This document shows positions 32,253-41,248 of a stretch of DNA of 52,374 bases, piece by piece. The number at the start of each line of letters is the position of its first letter. Within the stretch, counting starts at the first letter, position 1. This DNA is from an uncultured Eggerthellaceae bacterium (GTDB lineage: Bacteria > Actinomycetota > Coriobacteriia > Coriobacteriales > Eggerthellaceae). The notes below the pieces were generated by a model. The model made no database searches. It was not told the DNA's origin and saw only the letters and a program-made list of their open reading frames with translations. The position numbers were made by a program, and so were the translations under genes. Location: positions 41,309-93,682 of the forward strand of contig CAJUQH010000006.1 of the NCBI GenBank assembly GCA_910588095.1, given 5' to 3'.

Positions 32253-34346
32253 ATGGAAGCGCTCGCAGACCTCTTATCGCTCATCGTACAGCCCTGCTAC
32301 GACCTCACCGGCAATTGGTGGGCCGCCATCGCGCTGTTCACGCTCATCATCAAGGTAGTGCTCATGCCCATGGCGCTGTGGGTGCAGCAGAACTCCATCG
32401 TCATGGTGAAGCTCATGCCCGCCCTCAACCGCATCAAGGTGCGCTACTTCGGCGACGCCGAGGCCATCGGCGAACGCCAGAGCGCGCTGTTCAAAGAGCG
32501 CCACTACCACCCCATGCTCAGCCTGATTCCCCTGGCCATACAGATAGTCATCCTGTTCGGCCTGGTGGACGTCATCCACCGCATCACCGACCAAGGCGTC
32601 CCCGGCACCGAGCTGCTCGGCCTCATCCCCGTCGAGGACGGCGGCCTGACCTGGGCGTGGCCCATCATCGCAGGATTGTCGGCCGTGGCCCTCGGCTTCG
32701 CCCAGAACCGCATCAACCCGCTGCAGCGCGAGCAGTCGCGCTCCGAGAAGAACACTACCAACGGCCTGTCCATCGCGCTGTCGTTCTTCCTGGGCATGTT
32801 CGTGGCCGCCGGCATGGCCTTCTACTGGGTGTGCTCGAACCTCATGGCCATCCTCGTGCAGGTGCTCTGCAACCTCATCATCGACCCGCGCAAGCAAATC
32901 GACTACGACGAGCTGGCCGAGAGCCGCGCCGAGCTCGACGGGCTGAACGCGCTGTCGGCCGACCGCCCCAAGTGGTACCGCCGCGACATGCTGTCCAAGC
33001 GCGAGAAGGCCGACTTCAAGCGCTTCTTCGCCACCACGGGCAAGCACATCGTGTTCTATTCCGAGGGCAGCGGCTTCTACAAGTACTTCCGCGGCGCCAT
33101 CGAGTGGCTGCTCGGCCACTCCAACGCGCGCATCCACTACGTCACCAACGACCCCAACGACCAGGTGTTCCAGCTGGCCGAGCGCGAGCCGCGCCTGTTC
33201 CCCTACTTCATCGGCGAGAAGAAGGCCATCACGCTCATGATGAAGATGGACGCCGACGTGGTGGTGACCACCTTGGGTGACCTGGACAACTTCTACATCA
33301 AGCGCTCCTACGTGCGCAGCGACATCGAGTACGTGTACATGTTCCACCACATGACCTCGATGGACATGACCTCCACGGTGGGCGAGTACGATCACTACGA
33401 CACGCTGCTGTGCACCGGCCCGCACCAGATATCCGAGATGCGCCGCATCGAGGGCCTGCGCGGCCTGCCCGCCAAGCGCCTGGTCGAATGCGGCTACGAC
33501 CTGCTCGACCGCGAGCTGGCCGACTACGCCCAGAACAAGGCAGCCATCAACGCCGGCAAGGACCGCCCGCTCATCCTGCTGGCCCCCAGCTGGCAGGAGG
33601 ACAACCTGCTCGACAGCTGCGTGGACGAGCTGCTGGACGGCCTGCTGGGCAAGGGCTACCGCATCGTCGTGCGCCCGCACCCCGAGTTCATCAAGCGCTA
33701 CCGCGCCCGCCTCGACGCACTGCTGGCCCGCTACGCCCACGTGCCCGCCGACGAGCTGTCCTTCGAGTGCGACTTCAGCACCCACAGCTCCATCCTGGCC
33801 GCCGACGTGCTGGTGACCGACTGGTCGTCGGTGTTCTGCGAGTTCTGCTTCACCACGCTGCGCCCCGCGGTGTTCATCGATACCACGCCGAAGGTGCGCA
33901 ACCCCAACTGGCGCGACTACGGCATCGACTCCACCGACATATCGCTGCGCAACCGCGTAGGCCGCTCGCTCAAGATGGACGAGCTCGACCGCTTCGCCGC
34001 CACAGTGGCCGACATGCTGGCCCAGCGCGAGCAGTGGCGCGAGCGCATCCACGGCATCCGCGAGGGCTTCGTGTTCAACTTGGGCTCCGGCGGGGCAGCT
34101 GCCGGGGAGTACCTGTTGGCAACCATGCTGGAGAAGCAGCGGCTGCGGAAGGCGAAGGGGACGAAGGGCGCGGAAGGCGCCAGCGATGCGGAAGGCACCC
34201 TGCGCGCCGATGCCGCCCAAGGCCAGAGCGCGGAAGCCTCCTGCGACGCCCCAGCCGCGCGCGTCGTGGAAGGCGCCAACCCGCAGGCAGGCCCCACCCC
34301 AGAAGCCCCCGCCGACCGGAAGGAGGCCGCCCATGACCGCGCATAG
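32253..34346 (+). CDS. YidC/Oxa1-like insertase domain fused to CDP-glycerol glycerophosphotransferase
   Basis: 697 aa. Residues ~1-215 form a YidC/Oxa1 module: WWAAIALFTLIIKVVLMPMA, then ALWVQQNSIVMVKLMPALNR as in YidC's first helix and the P..Q..S..M..L.P pattern, a helical hairpin, and helices around 92-110, 138-152 and 172-210. Residues ~260-610 match TagB/TagF glycerophosphotransferases: VTTLGDLDNFY, VRPHPEFIKRY and VTDWSSVFCEFCFTTLRPA. The C-terminal ~75 residues are Ala/Gly/Glu-rich and disordered. The enzyme half would add glycerol phosphate (or another polyol phosphate) from a CDP carrier; the insertase-like half may anchor it or help load its membrane substrate. Followed by, and overlapping 14 bases with, an LTA-synthase-like gene. 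The fusion is read directly from one frame. Confidence 0.87.
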   Translation: MEALADLLSLIVQPCYDLTGNWWAAIALFTLIIKVVLMPMALWVQQNSIVMVKLMPALNRIKVRYFGDAEAIGERQSALFKERHYHPMLSLIPLAIQIVILFGLVDVIHRITDQGVPGTELLGLIPVEDGGLTWAWPIIAGLSAVALGFAQNRINPLQREQSRSEKNTTNGLSIALSFFLGMFVAAGMAFYWVCSNLMAILVQVLCNLIIDPRKQIDYDELAESRAELDGLNALSADRPKWYRRDMLSKREKADFKRFFATTGKHIVFYSEGSGFYKYFRGAIEWLLGHSNARIHYVTNDPNDQVFQLAEREPRLFPYFIGEKKAITLMMKMDADVVVTTLGDLDNFYIKRSYVRSDIEYVYMFHHMTSMDMTSTVGEYDHYDTLLCTGPHQISEMRRIEGLRGLPAKRLVECGYDLLDRELADYAQNKAAINAGKDRPLILLAPSWQEDNLLDSCVDELLDGLLGKGYRIVVRPHPEFIKRYRARLDALLARYAHVPADELSFECDFSTHSSILAADVLVTDWSSVFCEFCFTTLRPAVFIDTTPKVRNPNWRDYGIDSTDISLRNRVGRSLKMDELDRFAATVADMLAQREQWRERIHGIREGFVFNLGSGGAAAGEYLLATMLEKQRLRKAKGTKGAEGASDAEGTLRADAAQGQSAEASCDAPAARVVEGANPQAGPTPEAPADRKEAAHDRA

Positions 34347-36378
34347 CCGCCTGGCCCTCGGCCTCCACGATGCCGCATGGCTGATCGTTGCCGCCACGGC
34401 GGCAGCCACGGCCTTCCCCGCCCCGGCGCTGGCCTATGTCGACCCTTCGGTGATGACCTACACCATCCAGGCCCTGGCCGGCGTGGCCGTGGCGCTCAGC
34501 GCGGTGCTGGGCGTGGCGTTCCGTCGCTCGCGCCGGGCCCTCATGCGCCTGCTGCGCATCGACGAGGACGCGCGCAAGCAGGCAGAGCCCGACCTGGTCG
34601 CCATCGATCCTGATGCCGCCGGTGCCAGCGCCGCGTTCGCCGCCGAGGACGAGGCCGCCCGCGAGGCCAAGCGCACCCTGCTGGCCCAAGCCGCCCCGAA
34701 GCCGCTGGCCTGGCGCGGCCGCTTCGCCCGCGCGCTGCTGGCCAGCCTGTTCCTGGTAGGCACCCTGTTCATCGTAGCGCCGCTCGAGGTGGTGGGCCAG
34801 AGTACGTTCGGCCTGCTGTTCGGCTTCTACGACATACTGGCCTTGGTGCTGGCAGCTGGTGTGGCCAGCGCCGTCGTGCTGGCGCTGCTGCTGTCGGCCC
34901 TGCGCGGGCGCGCCTTCGACACCGCGCTGGTGCTCGTGGCGGCCCTGGGCATCAGCTGCTATGCGCAGGCCCTGTTCATGAACTCCGCATTGCCCGTGGC
35001 CGACGGCGACTACCTGCACCTCGACCGCTTCGTGCCCATCACCGTGACGAGCGCGCTCGTCTGGGTCGCGCTCATCGCCGCCGCAACCATGCTGGCCCGC
35101 AAGCGCGCCAAGGCCGCCCGCATCGGCTCCCTGGTAGCCTGCGCGGCGCTGCTCGTGGTGCAGACCGCCAGCGTGGTGAGCGTCGCCACCAGCCAGCGCG
35201 TGCTCGACAGCGTGCAGCACGAGCCCGTGGTAGCCACCCACGAGGGCCTCTACACCCTCTCGCCCGACGAGAACGTGGTGGTGTTCGTGCTGGACACCTA
35301 TGACCAGCGCTACCTCGACCAGGCGCTGGCCGACGACCCGCGGCTCCTCGACGAGTTCACCGGCTTCACCTGCTTCACCAACTCCACCGGCTCCATGATA
35401 CCCACGCGCTACGCGGTGCCCTTCCTCATGACCGGCCGCATGCCCGACGGCACCGAGCCGTTCCGCGACTTCACGCGCACCTGGTTCCAGAAGAGCACGC
35501 TGCTGCCCGACATCCGCAACGCCGGCTACACGGTGGGCATCTACACCGACAGCCTGGGCACCGACATCATGAATGCCGAGCCGTTCGCCATGAACGTCCA
35601 CGAGGCGGAGCCGCGGTCGCTCGACATCGTGAAGATGCTGACGGCGCTCGACCGCGTGGCGCTCTATCGCGACATGCCTTGGGTGCTCAAGCCGCTGTTC
35701 TGGTTCACCACCGACGACCTGAACAAGGCATTCACCGCTAGCGGCGAGCTGGAGAAACGCCCGTACATGGTGGACGATGGCCGCTTCGGCCAGGGCCTGA
35801 GCGAGCAGCGCGTCTCGCTCAACGACGAGGCCAAGAGCTTCCGCTTCATCCACATGCTGGGCCCTCACAAGCCCTACAGCCTCGACGAGGAAGGCCGTCC
35901 CTCGCCCACGCCCACGACGCGCGAGCAGCAGGCACGCGGCTCGCTGGCACTGGTGGCCGACTACCTGCGCCAGATGAAGGAGCTCGGGCTCTACGACGAC
36001 GCCACCATCGTGGTGACGGCCGATCACGGCAACTGGCAGCTGGCACCCGAGGGCATCATCGAGCCCACCTCGGTCATCATGCTGGTGAAGCCGCCGGAGA
36101 GCGCTGCCGAGGCCGCCGAGCCGGTGCGCTTCTCCGACGTGCCCACGGGCCATCTCGACTACGCTGCCACCATCGCCGACGCGGTGGGCGCCGACGCGTC
36201 GAAGTACGGCCCGACGGTGTTCCAGGTGCCGCCGGGGCCGCGCCAGCGCTTCTACTGGGCCACCACCACCGACTGGCATGAGGACGTCGACTGGACCCAG
36301 TGGGCCATCGACGGCGAGGTGCTCGATTGGGAAGACTGGAGCCGCACCGGCACGGTGGTCGAGATACCGCATCGCTAG
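34333..36378 (+). CDS. LTA-synthase-like membrane phosphotransferase (sulfatase/alkaline phosphatase fold)
   Basis: 681 aa: several membrane helices in the first ~290 residues, then an extracytoplasmic sulfatase-fold domain. NVVVFVLDTYDQRYLD supplies the first metal Asp, SMIPTRYAVPFLMTG the nucleophile Thr/Ser region, FIHMLGPHKPYSLDEEG a substrate His, and IVVTADHGNW the DHG metal site. The start ATG at 34333 has AAGGAGG 6 bases upstream and lies inside the end of the fusion gene. Sequence-similar enzymes transfer phosphoglycerol or phosphoethanolamine from lipids to glycans. Coupling to the TagF fusion supports a role in polyol-phosphate polymers, with a phosphoethanolamine or other transferase as the alternative. 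Confidence 0.8.
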   Translation: MTAHSRLALGLHDAAWLIVAATAAATAFPAPALAYVDPSVMTYTIQALAGVAVALSAVLGVAFRRSRRALMRLLRIDEDARKQAEPDLVAIDPDAAGASAAFAAEDEAAREAKRTLLAQAAPKPLAWRGRFARALLASLFLVGTLFIVAPLEVVGQSTFGLLFGFYDILALVLAAGVASAVVLALLLSALRGRAFDTALVLVAALGISCYAQALFMNSALPVADGDYLHLDRFVPITVTSALVWVALIAAATMLARKRAKAARIGSLVACAALLVVQTASVVSVATSQRVLDSVQHEPVVATHEGLYTLSPDENVVVFVLDTYDQRYLDQALADDPRLLDEFTGFTCFTNSTGSMIPTRYAVPFLMTGRMPDGTEPFRDFTRTWFQKSTLLPDIRNAGYTVGIYTDSLGTDIMNAEPFAMNVHEAEPRSLDIVKMLTALDRVALYRDMPWVLKPLFWFTTDDLNKAFTASGELEKRPYMVDDGRFGQGLSEQRVSLNDEAKSFRFIHMLGPHKPYSLDEEGRPSPTPTTREQQARGSLALVADYLRQMKELGLYDDATIVVTADHGNWQLAPEGIIEPTSVIMLVKPPESAAEAAEPVRFSDVPTGHLDYAATIADAVGADASKYGPTVFQVPPGPRQRFYWATTTDWHEDVDWTQWAIDGEVLDWEDWSRTGTVVEIPHR

Positions 36379-36392
36379 GCTGGCGGAGCGCC

Positions 36393-36440
36393 AAGCCCGT
36401 GGGCAGCCCGCGACGCCGGCCGCGGCGGGCTGCTGGGCTT
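36393..36440. terminator. Large GC-rich hairpin between convergent genes
   Basis: AAGCCC + GCAGCCCGC (36393-36411) pairs with GCGGGCTGC + GGGCTT (36425-36440) around a ~13-base loop. It sits in the 108-base gap between the LTA-synthase-like gene (plus) and the glycosyltransferase gene (minus), the expected place for a bidirectional terminator. There is no obvious T-run on either side. Confidence 0.55.
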
Positions 36441-36486
36441 CAGAGCGCAGGCTGAGGGTTGCGCGCCTTCGCCGCCCGCGCCAGCC

Positions 36487-37431
36487 TTACCCGACGTGCT
36501 CGATGGGCGGCCGGAAGCCGATGCCTCGCAGCGTCGAACGCCAGATGATGCCGATGCGCCGCGCCTTCTGCGGCTGCTGGCACCGCAGCACTCCCACCGT
36601 ATGGTAGAGGCCCCGCGCGACCACGTACGCCCAGCCGCGCAGCCCTTCGCCGCGGTACAGCACCACGTCGTTGCGGTACACCAGCTCGTAGCGGTCGAGG
36701 CGGTCGGGGCCGTCGGTCATGATGTTGCCCGGGTTGTTGGTGGCCGAAGCATGGGTGACCACGCTGCCCCCCACCACGTAGCAGGGCAGCTCGCGCGAGA
36801 CGCGCCGCGTGAACTCCCAGTCGTCGGTCCAGATGAAGAACTCCTTGATGGGCAACCCGAACCGCCGGATGACGGGCACGGGCACCAGCAGGCTCACGAA
36901 CGAGGCCAGCGTGGCAGGCTGCACCGCTGGCGAGAAGTCCTCTATGTCCCGGAAGAGCGGGTGGCGCTGGATGTTCATCCGGCACGGCGAGCCGTCCTTC
37001 CACCGCGCCACGCTGGAAAGCCAGCCGAAGCCACCCTCGAGCCCTTCCGCGGCCTGCAGCAGCGCCGCCAGGCTGTCGGGGTTCGCCATGCAGTCGTCGT
37101 CCATCACCCATGCCAGGTCGAAGCCGCGCTCCACGGCCTCGCGCATGCCGAAGCTGAAGCCACCGGCCCCGCCCAGGTTCGCGCCCGTGCTGCAATAGCG
37201 CACCGGCACCGCGGTGCCTGAATCGGCGGCCAGGGCAGCCACCGCCTCGGCCGTCCCGTCGGTGCTCGCATTGTCGATGACGAGCACCTCCAGCGCCACG
37301 CCCGGCGCAAGCCCCTCCTGCCCCCGCAGCCGCTCGATGCACTCCATCAGCAGCTCGCGGCGGTTGTAGGTGACCACGACCGCGGCCACGCGGCAAGGCG
37401 CTTGGGCTGTCGTGCTGTCTTCGATGCTCAT
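36487..37431 (-). CDS. GT2 glycosyltransferase, GlfT/rhamnosyltransferase-like
   Basis: 314-aa GT-A enzyme. VAAVVVTYNRRELLMECIER opens the fold, VIDNASTDGT binds the nucleotide, WVMDDDCMANPD carries the DxD motif with three Asp, and FFIWTDDWEFTRR is the catalytic-base region seen in galactofuranosyl-type GT2 proteins. The start ATG at 37431 follows the XRE gene by 16 bases; a longer open frame upstream overlaps that gene in another frame and is a high-GC shadow. The sugar donor is not determined. Confidence 0.82.
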   Translation of the reverse strand: MSIEDSTTAQAPCRVAAVVVTYNRRELLMECIERLRGQEGLAPGVALEVLVIDNASTDGTAEAVAALAADSGTAVPVRYCSTGANLGGAGGFSFGMREAVERGFDLAWVMDDDCMANPDSLAALLQAAEGLEGGFGWLSSVARWKDGSPCRMNIQRHPLFRDIEDFSPAVQPATLASFVSLLVPVPVIRRFGLPIKEFFIWTDDWEFTRRVSRELPCYVVGGSVVTHASATNNPGNIMTDGPDRLDRYELVYRNDVVLYRGEGLRGWAYVVARGLYHTVGVLRCQQPQKARRIGIIWRSTLRGIGFRPPIEHVG

Positions 37432-37447
37432 CCCGAATCTCCGATGC

Positions 37448-37678
37448 CTAGAAGTCGATAAGGTCGCGCGGCGTGCAGTCCAGCGCCTCCGCGATGCGAT
37501 AGATGAGGAAGATGCCCACATGGACGCGGCCCGCCTCGATGCGGTACATGTACGACTGCGCGCTGCCCACCATGAGCGCCAGGCGCGCCTGCGATATCTT
37601 CTCCTCCATGCGGCGCTGCCTGATGTTCTGCCCCAAGCGGCGGCAGCGCTCTTCAACGCTATCGGAGGTCTTCGTCAT
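37448..37678 (-). CDS. Small XRE-family DNA-binding regulator
   Basis: 76 aa, a single helix-turn-helix domain: LGQNIRQRRMEEKISQARLA, GSAQSYMYRIEAGRVHVG, then IAEALDCTPRDLIDF. Start ATG 37678 with GAAGGGG 5-6 bases ahead. It lies between the amino acid ABC operon (40 bases upstream) and the GT2 gene and may regulate either. Target unknown. Confidence 0.82.
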   Translation of the reverse strand: MTKTSDSVEERCRRLGQNIRQRRMEEKISQARLALMVGSAQSYMYRIEAGRVHVGIFLIYRIAEALDCTPRDLIDF

Positions 37679-37718
37679 GGCCGCCCCTTCCCTACGCCAT
37701 GTGCCGCCGGGCTGGGCC

Positions 37719-38576
<858 letters not shown>

Positions 38577-38588
38577 CTCTCTACCACC

Positions 38589-40178
38589 TTATGCCTCGCG
38601 GCCGGCAGCCGCGTCGTCGCTTCCATCCTGGCCGACATCCGCCGCGCCCGCGCTTGCCTCAGCGCCCGGCGCCGGGTCGTCGGGGTGCGCCTTCTTGAAG
38701 CGCACCTTCGCCGCCACTTGGGCCGGCGTCTCGTGCGCATGGTTCACCTTGATGTAGGGCTGCGAGATGAGGATGTCGGTCTTGTAGCCGGTTATGCCCT
38801 TGGCGTCGGTGCCGTAGACCTGGGGCACCTCTGACGCGCTCTTCTTGCGGGGGCGCTTGCGCGGGGTCACCACTCCGGAAAGCCGCGCCTCAAGGCGGCC
38901 GACCAGCTTAGCCAGCGGCAACGTGATGACCAGGTAGAAGCACGCGGCCACGATGTAGGGCGTGATGGAGCCCGTCGACGCCACGATGGTCTTCGCGTAC
39001 ATGACCACCTCCATGACGCCCACGGCGGCCAGCATCGAGGTGTCCTTGTACAGCAGGATGAACTCGCTGGTCATGGTGGGTATCACGCGCAGGATGGTCT
39101 GCGGGATGATGACGAACACCATGGTCTTGAACCCGTTCATGCCCAAGCTGCGCGAAGCCTCGGTCTGCCCCACGGGAATGGACTGGATGCCCGCGCGGAA
39201 TATCTCGCACAGGTACGCCGCCGAGTTCATGGACAGCACGATGACGCCCAGCGGGAACGGCGGTATCTGGATGCCCGCCAGCGGCAGGCCGAAGAAGGCG
39301 ATGTATATCTGCAGGAACAGCGGCGTGCCGCGCACCACGTTGACGTACACCGAGCCGATGCCGCGCAGCACGCGCAGCTTCGACATGCGCATGAGCGACA
39401 GCAGCAGGCCCACCGGTATGGCCAGCGGGAACGCCACCGCCACGATGCCCACCGCCATGAGGAAGCCCTGGAACACCACGGGGAAGCTGGTCACGATGAG
39501 CGACGGGTTGAAGAACAGGCGCAGGAACTTGTTGGAGTTCCACGCCTTCACCCAGTCCTGCTGCTCGAGCCACTGGGCCAGCTGCTCGGTGGGCGAGGTG
39601 CCCTTCACCGTGATGGGGGTTATGTCCTCGATGGGCTTCGTGGTGTCATCGGCCAGCGTGTAGGTGGCCGCGAGCGACATGTTGCCGCCCGAAGCGGGGA
39701 ACACCACCCCGTAGATCTCAACGCGGATGTAACCGCTAGCCGCCGTGGGCTCGGCGAAGGCCGCGGAAAGCGTCTCGCCATTGGCCGTTATCTCAGCGTT
39801 CACGTTGGTGCGCGTCATGAGGTCCTTGCCCGAGAGCAGCGTAATGCGCGTGTCGTCCGCCTCGTAGGCGGTGCCCTGGGGCAGTGTGATGGACAGGCCC
39901 TTTATAGCCTCGTCTGGGGCCATCTGCCCTTCCCAGGTGATGCGCGTCTCCATGCCGCCGTACACCTCGCTGCCCGTGTCGCCGTTAGGGCGCGCGGTGC
40001 ACTTGGCCGTCTGCAAGGCGAAGGCGCTCGTCGGCGCCAAGGCCAGCAGCAGCCCTGCCGCGAGCAGGAAGACGCACAGCAGGCGCAGGATGCGGCTTGC
40101 GGCGCAAGGGGCCTCGAGGGCAGCGGTCGGCGGGTTCTTTCCAAAGGTGGTCGGGAGGTCCATAGCTCTCATCCTCAT
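38589..40178 (-). CDS. Amino acid ABC permease with an extra exported N-terminal domain
   Basis: 529 aa, far longer than HisM/GlnP permeases (220-250). Residues ~28-55 are a signal-like helix (LLCVFLLAAGLLLALAPTSA), 56-195 a beta-rich extracytoplasmic domain of unknown function (SEVYGGMETRITWEGQ, VEIYGVVFPASGG), and 225-450 a typical permease with five to six helices. The permease carries FGLPLAGIQIPPFPLGVI, EASRSLGMNGFKTMVF (EAA loop) and PQTILRVIPTM. A charged ~75-residue tail follows. ATG 40178 has AGGA 7 bases upstream. Sandwiched between the binding lipoprotein and the ATPase. Confidence 0.85.
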   Translation of the reverse strand: MRMRAMDLPTTFGKNPPTAALEAPCAASRILRLLCVFLLAAGLLLALAPTSAFALQTAKCTARPNGDTGSEVYGGMETRITWEGQMAPDEAIKGLSITLPQGTAYEADDTRITLLSGKDLMTRTNVNAEITANGETLSAAFAEPTAASGYIRVEIYGVVFPASGGNMSLAATYTLADDTTKPIEDITPITVKGTSPTEQLAQWLEQQDWVKAWNSNKFLRLFFNPSLIVTSFPVVFQGFLMAVGIVAVAFPLAIPVGLLLSLMRMSKLRVLRGIGSVYVNVVRGTPLFLQIYIAFFGLPLAGIQIPPFPLGVIVLSMNSAAYLCEIFRAGIQSIPVGQTEASRSLGMNGFKTMVFVIIPQTILRVIPTMTSEFILLYKDTSMLAAVGVMEVVMYAKTIVASTGSITPYIVAACFYLVITLPLAKLVGRLEARLSGVVTPRKRPRKKSASEVPQVYGTDAKGITGYKTDILISQPYIKVNHAHETPAQVAAKVRFKKAHPDDPAPGAEASAGAADVGQDGSDDAAAGREA

Positions 40179-40198
40179 ATGAGCGTCCTGAAATGAAA

Positions 40199-40228
40199 CG
40201 GGCCTCCCTCACCAAGGAGGAAGGCCCG
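40199..40228 (-). terminator. Attenuator-type hairpin between binding protein and permease
   Basis: A ~12-bp stem with one mismatch (CGGGCCTCCCTC pairs with GAGGAAGGCCCG), followed on the minus strand by GTTTCATTTC. Lying just after the binding-protein stop, it probably limits read-through so that the binding protein is made in excess over permease and ATPase, or stabilises its transcript end. Confidence 0.6.
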
Positions 40229-40244
40229 GAACCGGTCGGTCAGC

Positions 40245-41060
40245 TTAGGCAGTGGCGAACCATTTCTGCTTCAGCTCGTCGATGGTGCCGTTGTCCTGCA
40301 GCACCTGCAGCGCATCGTTGAGCGCCTGGGTCAGGCCGGGGTTGTCCTGAGACACCACAGCAGCGTACTCCTCGCCGGTGGCAGCCTGGAGCACCACGTG
40401 GGCATCGGGGTAGCCGGTCTTGAGCATCTGGGCGACCACAGCGAGGTTCGTGCACACAGCAGTGGCCTGGCCGGACTGCATGGCAGCGAAGCAGTCGTTG
40501 GAGCTGCCATAGCCCTGGATGGTGGCGTTCGGGAAGTTCTCAGCCGCATAGTCGGCGCCAGTGGTGCCGGTCTGGACGGCGATGATGACATCAGAGCTGT
40601 TCAGCGCGGTGGCAGCGTTCTCCTCGGTGATGGAGGAGTCTTCCATGACGGCCACAGCCTGGTCGTCGATGTAGAACATCTCGGTGAAGTCGATGGTCTT
40701 GGCGCGCTCGGGGTCGACGGAGAAGCCGGAAACGCCCACGTCACCCTGGCCACCAGCGGCGATAGCCGGGATGATGGCGTCGAACTGCATGTACACAGGA
40801 GCGTAGGTGAGGCCCATCTGATCGGCAACGGCCTTGAACAGGTCGACCTCGAAGCCCTCCAGCTCGCCGTTCTCAAGGTTCTCGAACGGCGGGTAGTCAG
40901 GCGACAGGATGACCGTCAGCTCTCCGTCGTTCAGCAGCTCGTAGCTGGCGTCGGTGTCAGCGGCCGGCTGCTGCTCCTGGCTGCCGGAGCAGCCGAACAT
41001 GCCCAGCGCGCCCACGAGGGCCACTGCGATGGCAGCGATGCTCCACTTCTTCATCTTCAT
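40245..41060 (-). CDS. Amino acid ABC transporter binding lipoprotein
   Basis: 271 aa. Signal peptide with lipobox LGMFGC (Cys ~21) then a short linker, so it is anchored outside the membrane. The SBP_bac_3 domain follows: LTVILSPDYPPFENLENGEL, EGFEVDLFKAVADQMGL, FDAIIPAIAAGGQGDVGVSG, RAKTIDFTEMFY, VQTGTTGADYA, and C-terminal LTQALNDALQVLQDNGT. ATG 41060 has AAAGGGGA 7 bases ahead; an upstream in-frame start adds 18 charged residues before the signal peptide and is rejected. First gene of the ABC operon, with a good promoter upstream. Confidence 0.93.
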   Translation of the reverse strand: MKMKKWSIAAIAVALVGALGMFGCSGSQEQQPAADTDASYELLNDGELTVILSPDYPPFENLENGELEGFEVDLFKAVADQMGLTYAPVYMQFDAIIPAIAAGGQGDVGVSGFSVDPERAKTIDFTEMFYIDDQAVAVMEDSSITEENAATALNSSDVIIAVQTGTTGADYAAENFPNATIQGYGSSNDCFAAMQSGQATAVCTNLAVVAQMLKTGYPDAHVVLQAATGEEYAAVVSQDNPGLTQALNDALQVLQDNGTIDELKQKWFATA

Positions 41061-41126
41061 GGGTGTGTCCCCTTTCTCCGTCGCGCCTTCCTTTTTTCGA
41101 GCGCGACAATACATACAACAGGTTGC

Positions 41127-41154
41127 ATTATAGGGGTTGCCCCCAAGCTGCCAG
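41127..41154 (-). promoter_or_regulatory. Promoter of the amino acid ABC operon
   Basis: On the minus strand CTGGCA (41149-41154), a 16-base spacer and a perfect TATAAT (41127-41132). Transcription would start near 41120, ~60 bases before the binding-protein ATG. The leader contains no obvious riboswitch. Confidence 0.65.
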
Positions 41155-41223
41155 GTGAGAAGTCCCCGCTCCGGCGCTATTTGTCGCCTGACCGAAACAC
41201 TAGATTCACCAAACCGTTGATTT

Positions 41224-41246
41224 GCGCGGCCACGGCAAGGCCGCGC
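41224..41246 (-). terminator. Hairpin after the aryl-CoA ligase gene
   Basis: GCGCGGCC (41224-41231), loop ACGGCAA, GGCCGCGC (41239-41246): a perfect 8-bp stem immediately beyond the ligase stop (41249). There is no T-run on the minus strand, so termination may be weak or rho-assisted. Confidence 0.5.
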
Positions 41247-41248
41247 CT

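Noticed and set aside
32274..34409. 711-codon open frame antisense to the YidC-TagF fusion
   Set aside because: Composition is a His/Val/Gln/Gly-rich artefact of GC-rich third codon positions of the plus-strand gene; no ribosome site, no domain, and the plus frame has clear motifs.
34075..36372. 765-codon open frame antisense to the LTA-synthase-like gene
   Set aside because: Low-complexity Arg/Gly/His/Val composition, no recognisable fold; the opposite strand carries conserved metal-site motifs.
36440..37396. Long overlapping frame on the minus strand in the GT2 region
   Set aside because: Arg/Gly/Ala-rich shadow of the glycosyltransferase frame, which has the DxD and WTDDWEF motifs.
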